In this document: one piece after another, positions 59,601 through 64,000 of the stretch
Layout: each line of letters opens with the position of its first letter
Numbering within the stretch: the first letter of the stretch is position 1
From: Anaerolineales bacterium
Lineage (GTDB): Bacteria; Chloroflexota; Anaerolineae; Aggregatilineales; J027
Direction: 5' to 3'
Assembly: GCA_020634155.1 (NCBI GenBank)
Contig: JACKCI010000001.1
Span: 992,001-1,056,000 of the forward strand
Length of the DNA: 64,000 nucleotides
The notes under the pieces: model-generated
What the model saw: the letters and a program-made list of their open reading frames with translations, nothing else
The model's database searches: none
What the model was told of the DNA's origin: nothing
Made by a program: the position numbers and the translations under genes

Positions 59601-61397
59601 TTGCACCATAGCATATTATTTGAAGTAGCAGCAGTTTTGGTCTTGGGAGTTGGGGCGCAATGGTTAGCATGGCGGCTTGGCTTGCCCTCGATTCTTTTGC
59701 TCCTATCCTTTGGGTTTCTGGCTGGACCAATCACTGGGTTGGTTGAAACAGATGCCCTCTTAGGTGATTTGCTCCAGCCCTTTGTATCCGCTTCCGTCGG
59801 CATTATCCTATTTGAAGGCGGCCTTAGTTTGCGTCTATCTGAACTAGGCGAGGGCCGTGTAGTGCGAAATCTCGTTACAATAGGCGCAATTATCACATGG
59901 GTCATTAGCACCTTGGCCGCCCTTTGGATACTAGGCCTCAGCCTTGAATTAGCAGCGTTACTGGGTGCCATTTTGGTGGTATCTGGCCCCACCGTGATTT
60001 TCCCGATGATCCGCCACATCCGACCCAAGGGTGAAACCAGTTCTATACTCAAATGGGAGGGTATTCTCATTGACCCCATCGGTGCGACTTTTGCGGTACT
60101 GGTCTTTGAGACTGTCTTTGTGGCACAAGAAATTAGAGAAGCCACCTCCACCGCCGTCATTGGGCTGGTCGAGACTCTCACGGTCGGTGGGGTTGCGGGC
60201 ATCATGGGGGCAGTTATTCTGATTATAGTTCTCCGGCGCTATTGGGTGCCTGAATTCCTTGAAACCCCCGTCACCCTTATGCTCGTTATTGCCGTCTTTG
60301 ATTTTTCAGACGAACTCCGCTCGGAATCAGGTCTCTTTGCCGCCACTATGATGGGCATCATCATGGCTAATCAACCCTCACTGGGTCTCAAGAAAATCAT
60401 TGAGTTCAAAGAGACCTTGGGGGTATTGTTGATTTCCTCCTTGTTCATCCTTTTGGCGGCCCGCATCAAGACCAGCGATATTGAATATCTAGGCATTGAA
60501 AGTATCGCCTTCGTAGCGGTCTTAATCTTCATCGCCCGCCCATTAGCCATCTTTGTCTCAACCTATAGATCGCGCTTAACATGGCAAGAGCGCGTCTTTC
60601 TATCATGGATGGCCCCGCGGGGGATTGTCGCTGCCGCTGTGAGTTCTATCTTCGCACTTGAACTCGCCGCCGAGGGATATGCCGAAGCCGAGCGATTGGT
60701 ACCCATGACCTTTATGGTGATTGTCGGCACCGTTGTCATCTATGGCTTAACAGCAGGGCCGCTGGCGCGTTGGTTGGGCCTTGCACATGGTGACCCTCAA
60801 GGTGTGCTGATTGCAGGCGCACACACATGGGCACGCGATTTAGCAGTGGTTCTGCAACATGAGGGCTTTGATGTCATGCTGGTTGATACCAACCATGAAA
60901 ACGTCGTCAATGCCTTGGCACGTGGACTCCCCAGCAGCAACATCAATATCCTGTCGCATCAAGCCCTTGAGGAGGTCGAGTTAAGTGGTCTTGGACGACT
61001 CATCGCCCTTACCCCCAATAACGAGGTGAACTCGCTTGCAGCCCTCCAATTTGTGGAACTCTTTGGGCGCTCAGAGGTCTATCGCCTCTCACCAGAGGCC
61101 ACCACGGGTGAAAACAATCAATATGGGCGCTGGCTCTTCAATCAAGTAGCGACCTATAATCATATCAACGCCTTGGTCGATGATGGTGCGACTATTCAAA
61201 CAAGAACCTTCAAGAGTGACGCCGACATTGCACAATTCCGCCAATGCTACACCGACCCCTTCTGTATTCCGATGTTTTTGACAGGAAGCGGCAATTCGTT
61301 GGTCGTTGTGACAGCCTATAATCCACCAACACCACGTATTGGGCAAAAGATGATTTACTTAGCAAAGGACAGCACCCTTGACCATCGTTCCAGCTAA
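59601..61397 (+). CDS. CPA1-type Na+(K+)/H+ antiporter with TrkA-N domain
   Basis: The 598-aa protein has about 12 membrane segments typical of NhaP-like antiporters (SASVGIILFEGGLSL, VVSGPTVIFPMIRHI, WEGILIDPIGATFAVL) and then a TrkA-N/RCK-like cytoplasmic domain (from about 415: GVLIAGAHTWARDLAVVLQ, VMLVDTNHENV). It exports Na+ or K+ with nucleotide-linked control. The start is probably TTG 59601 with GAGGTGGGG upstream. It overlaps the next gene by 20 nt. Confidence 0.9.
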   Translation: MHHSILFEVAAVLVLGVGAQWLAWRLGLPSILLLLSFGFLAGPITGLVETDALLGDLLQPFVSASVGIILFEGGLSLRLSELGEGRVVRNLVTIGAIITWVISTLAALWILGLSLELAALLGAILVVSGPTVIFPMIRHIRPKGETSSILKWEGILIDPIGATFAVLVFETVFVAQEIREATSTAVIGLVETLTVGGVAGIMGAVILIIVLRRYWVPEFLETPVTLMLVIAVFDFSDELRSESGLFAATMMGIIMANQPSLGLKKIIEFKETLGVLLISSLFILLAARIKTSDIEYLGIESIAFVAVLIFIARPLAIFVSTYRSRLTWQERVFLSWMAPRGIVAAAVSSIFALELAAEGYAEAERLVPMTFMVIVGTVVIYGLTAGPLARWLGLAHGDPQGVLIAGAHTWARDLAVVLQHEGFDVMLVDTNHENVVNALARGLPSSNINILSHQALEEVELSGLGRLIALTPNNEVNSLAALQFVELFGRSEVYRLSPEATTGENNQYGRWLFNQVATYNHINALVDDGATIQTRTFKSDADIAQFRQCYTDPFCIPMFLTGSGNSLVVVTAYNPPTPRIGQKMIYLAKDSTLDHRSS

Positions 61398-63228
61398 CGA
61401 GTTACCCAACCCTGAGTCCTACTATGCTATGCGGGTGGTGGTTCCGATTGCTAACCCCCATACTGCCCCTGCCCTTATTAACTTCGCCGCCACTTTAACA
61501 CACCCCACCAAGGGCAAAATCAAAGCCGTCTACGTCTTTGTTCCGAACTCCCCATTTAAGGGTGAAGAGGAAGCACTGGCTGAAGTTGTCAAGCGAGCTA
61601 AAGAACGCGGTTTGCCCATTGAGTTTCTGACAGTCAAGACCACTGAGGCCTCACGGGGGGTGTTAGACGTCACCCGTGAGCAAAACGCCGACTTGTTGGT
61701 CTTAGGGTATCAAGCTCCCAAAGATGGCAAGATTGTGATTGGCGCAGTCGTGGAATCGATTGCACGGGTGGTTCCGACTGATTTGATTGTGTACCGCCGT
61801 GTTGAAGGCGAAGGTCAAAATCCGAAACGCATCATTGTCCCTATTACCACCTTTGAGGGGTCGCGGGTAGCAATGATCCATGCCTTGCACATCGCAGAAA
61901 AGGAAAAATTACCCGTTATGGCACTCTTTGTGCGGGGTATTCAAAGTGGCCCTCGTGATGATGACGATTTAGCTCCTTTTTGGCTACAACGCGCCCGCAT
62001 TTATGATGCCATCTACGAACTTCCGGGTGGTGAGCAGATTGATACCGAGGTCATCCATGCGGCTGATTTGGTAGCAGGCGTTAAACAAATCTCCACTGAA
62101 GATGATTTGATTATCCTCAGTGTGGAGCAGCCCGTTGGTGCGCTTGACCGTTGGCTATTTGGGGTCACATCGCAAAAGTGTTTGCGGCTGGCTCCCGGTT
62201 CAGTGGCCTTGGTCAGACGCGCCCCCCGTCAATTCACAACATGGCAGCTTATCCAACGCCAGATTGCCCGCTGGACGCCAACCCTCACCGTCAATGAGCG
62301 CACCGATGTCATCCAACAGGCCGTTGACCTGACCCGTGCCAACACCAATTTCATTGTCATGATTATTTTATCGAGTGTACTTGCCAGCGTCGGACTGCTC
62401 CAGAGCAGTCCAGCGGTGATTATTGGGGCTATGCTGGTAGCTCCGCTGATGTCGCCATTAATGGGCTTTGGGGTTGGGTTAGCCATCGCTGAAATCCCGA
62501 TGATGCGCCGCTCGGTCTGGACAGTCATCCAAGGCGTGGGAATGGTGATTGGAGCTTCGGCCCTGCTCGGCTTGGTCTTCCCCCTACCAACTCCCACCCC
62601 CGAAATGCTGGCGCGTGGGCAACCCACCTTTCTTGATATGATGGTTGCCATTGCGTCAGGAGCAGCGGGTGCCTTCGCAATGGCCCGCCGCGATATTCCG
62701 GCTGCCCTTGCTGGGGTTGCCATTGCTGCGGCGTTGGTACCGCCGATTTGCACCACAGGCTTGGCGATGGCAATGGGCGAGTTTGACTTGATGGTTGGTG
62801 CGGCAGCCTTGGTGCTGGTTAACATTGTGTGTATCAGCATCACCTCGGCAACTATATTTGCTATTCTTGGTGTACAACGCGAAGGGCAAATCCCCCTTTG
62901 GCAGCGCCTTAGCATTGCCATCAGTATCTTGGGATTGCTGGCTTTGCCGCTGATGGTCTTGCTGCGTCATAACTATGTTGTGGCGAATGCAGCCCATGAG
63001 ACTGAGGTGGTCATTGAGGAAAGCCTTGATGATGCACGGATTATGGATATTGAGGTCAGCCGTGGCGACCCAATGGAAATTGTTGCCACTGTGCAGACCT
63101 CGCGCTTGGTGAGCCGTCCTCTCGTTAACGAACTCGAAGCAACCCTTGAGGAACGACTTAACCGTGATGTCGCTTTAGATGTAATTATTCTGCGGGTGGT
63201 ACGTGCAGAGGACGAAACCAGCGACTAA
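61378..63228 (+). CDS. USP-DUF389 membrane protein
   Basis: This 616-aa protein has two universal-stress-like domains (about 15-145 and 145-280) followed by the DUF389 membrane domain (about 320-540): IILSSVLASVGLLQSSPAVIIGAMLVAPLMSPLMG, the SGAAGAFAMAR segment and ALVPPICTTGLAMA. A soluble tail of about 65 residues follows. DUF389 proteins have no firm function. The 20-nt overlap with the antiporter gene suggests a joint role in ion or pH response. The TTG start has AAAGGA upstream. Confidence 0.85.
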   Translation: MTIVPANELPNPESYYAMRVVVPIANPHTAPALINFAATLTHPTKGKIKAVYVFVPNSPFKGEEEALAEVVKRAKERGLPIEFLTVKTTEASRGVLDVTREQNADLLVLGYQAPKDGKIVIGAVVESIARVVPTDLIVYRRVEGEGQNPKRIIVPITTFEGSRVAMIHALHIAEKEKLPVMALFVRGIQSGPRDDDDLAPFWLQRARIYDAIYELPGGEQIDTEVIHAADLVAGVKQISTEDDLIILSVEQPVGALDRWLFGVTSQKCLRLAPGSVALVRRAPRQFTTWQLIQRQIARWTPTLTVNERTDVIQQAVDLTRANTNFIVMIILSSVLASVGLLQSSPAVIIGAMLVAPLMSPLMGFGVGLAIAEIPMMRRSVWTVIQGVGMVIGASALLGLVFPLPTPTPEMLARGQPTFLDMMVAIASGAAGAFAMARRDIPAALAGVAIAAALVPPICTTGLAMAMGEFDLMVGAAALVLVNIVCISITSATIFAILGVQREGQIPLWQRLSIAISILGLLALPLMVLLRHNYVVANAAHETEVVIEESLDDARIMDIEVSRGDPMEIVATVQTSRLVSRPLVNELEATLEERLNRDVALDVIILRVVRAEDETSD

Positions 63229-64000
63229 GGTATCCCATATAGATAGCGATAGATGTCGTATTGCTCATATATGCGTATCACATAGGTGCGCGTCTCTGGA
63301 AAGGTAATGGCCTCGACAAATTTATCAATATCTTTTCCAGAGATGCCTAGCCAGTTGAGAGCGCTCTGTGGTCCACCATTATAGCCAGCAAGGGCCGCAT
63401 AGGGCGTATTCTCAACATAGTCCAACACCCACCGCAAATAGTACGTCCCAAACCGCACGTTGATATAGGGGCGATAGACATCGCTATTTTGGTAATTGGG
63501 CCAATCCAGTTGGGTGGCAACCCACTGTCCTGTGTCTGGAATAATCTGCATCAGACCTTGGGCATAGGCATAGCTGGTTGCAAAGCTCTGGTAAAGGCTC
63601 TCTTGGCGTATGAGGCTAAAGACTAACAGCGGGTCAAGGCCATAAAGCTCGGCATTAGGCAGCACCAAGTCAGCATAATGGATCGGATAGCGCAGCCGTG
63701 CCAAGTAGCTCGGTGCATCATAGGTGGACACCCCTGCTGATGTAATCACATTAGCAGCTGCCTCAATGGAACTCCGATAGAGACCTAGTTGGGCGAAATA
63801 GTGCGCCAATTGGTAGGTTGCCAAAGGGTCATCTTGCACATTCTCGCGCAGGGTCTCAAATTCCTCACGGGCTTCATCATAGGCCGCCACAGCCCACAGC
63901 TCACGCCCTCGAATCATATGCGGGTCATTCTCAAGGTTAGTCCCTAGTGGATAAAGCAAACCCTCTTGCTGAATGCCAAAGGTTGTCCGTAGCCACTGCT
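63225..64000 (-). CDS. lytic transglycosylase, 5' truncated by the window edge
   Basis: The open frame reads on past the window end (translation QWLRTTFGIQQEG before the first TTG), so the N-terminus is missing. The 257 residues seen include TPR-like helices and then an SLT domain: SLIRQESLYQ with the catalytic Glu, YAYAQGLMQIIP, and AALAGYNGG. It would cleave peptidoglycan glycan strands outside the membrane. It overlaps the convergent USP-DUF389 gene by 4 nt. Confidence 0.92.
   Translation of the reverse strand, partial: QWLRTTFGIQQEGLLYPLGTNLENDPHMIRGRELWAVAAYDEAREEFETLRENVQDDPLATYQLAHYFAQLGLYRSSIEAAANVITSAGVSTYDAPSYLARLRYPIHYADLVLPNAELYGLDPLLVFSLIRQESLYQSFATSYAYAQGLMQIIPDTGQWVATQLDWPNYQNSDVYRPYINVRFGTYYLRWVLDYVENTPYAALAGYNGGPQSALNWLGISGKDIDKFVEAITFPETRTYVIRIYEQYDIYRYLYGIP

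Noticed and set aside
62229..62921. 230-aa minus-strand ORF opposite the DUF389 domain
   Set aside because: The plus strand encodes conserved DUF389 motifs; the antisense frame is low-complexity Ala/Ile-rich.

Overview
This 64 kb window is a gene-dense chromosomal segment of moderate G+C content, with short intergenic gaps, many 4-nt ATGA overlaps and mostly strong Shine-Dalgarno sites. Many lipoproteins with simple lipoboxes, SBP-kinase pairs, WD40-like propellers, large Ser/Thr-kinase-ATPase-TPR proteins, TIR-FGE proteins, DUF4058 and Uma2 proteins together suggest a Chloroflexota bacterium, probably Anaerolineae-like. This is inference from gene content; no rRNA or marker phylogeny is available here. 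There is no prophage, integrase, transposase or CRISPR array in the window.

Layout. 1-8.4 kb: envelope and housekeeping genes (a truncated ORF, a TPR membrane protein, tgt, uppP, a PBP-like lipoprotein, a methyltransferase, a C39-like peptidase, a propeller lipoprotein, a YqeK-like HD hydrolase). 8.4-10.6 kb: tRNA-Arg(CCG) with its own promoter, followed 22 nt later by an AT-richer AIPR-family defence gene and a gene-poor stretch with inverted repeats. 10.6-15.5 kb: a sensory cluster of a binding lipoprotein, a Cache-HAMP-GAF histidine kinase and three stand-alone receiver proteins. 15.5-21.9 kb: sugar genes (GH53, FGGY kinase, GH1) around a 624-aa protein with an eCIS-cargo-like N-terminus and a small chaperone-like partner. 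21.9-30.5 kb: a minus-strand run led by an ECF sigma factor, with three proteins carrying ABC-2 permease-like motifs (one fused to an exported alpha/beta hydrolase), an ABC ATPase and a giant Ser/Thr kinase. 30.6-45.3 kb: hydrolases, methyltransferase, lipoproteins, MFS, SPFH-like protein, a ferredoxin-cyclase fusion, a Clp ATPase with a degenerate D1, GH114 and a tandem thioredoxin. 45.4-47.2 kb: a second ECF sigma/anti-sigma pair. 47.2-51.5 kb: a TPR gene, a palindromic repeat region, a TIR-FGE gene, DUF4058 and a PIN toxin-antitoxin pair. 51.6-64 kb: miaB, a lipoprotein, gltX, Uma2, ornithine aminotransferase, tungstate transporter tupABC, tRNA-Gly(CCC), a Na+/H+ antiporter, a USP-DUF389 protein and a truncated lytic transglycosylase.

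The strongest candidate for something unusual is the TIR-FGE gene (48209-49864). Its 3' end looks like the variable region of a diversity-generating retroelement (DGR): 20 of 24 consecutive codons end in C, lying between the conserved GGSW and CRVV motifs, and a perfect 8-bp hairpin follows the stop codon. No reverse transcriptase or template repeat is in the window, so it would be a remote target. Other points of interest are the eCIS-cargo-like protein with its partner, the sigma-led hydrolase/ABC operon, the tRNA-linked AIPR gene, a probable AUU start for tupB, and a head-to-head gene pair whose start codons sit in one short palindrome.
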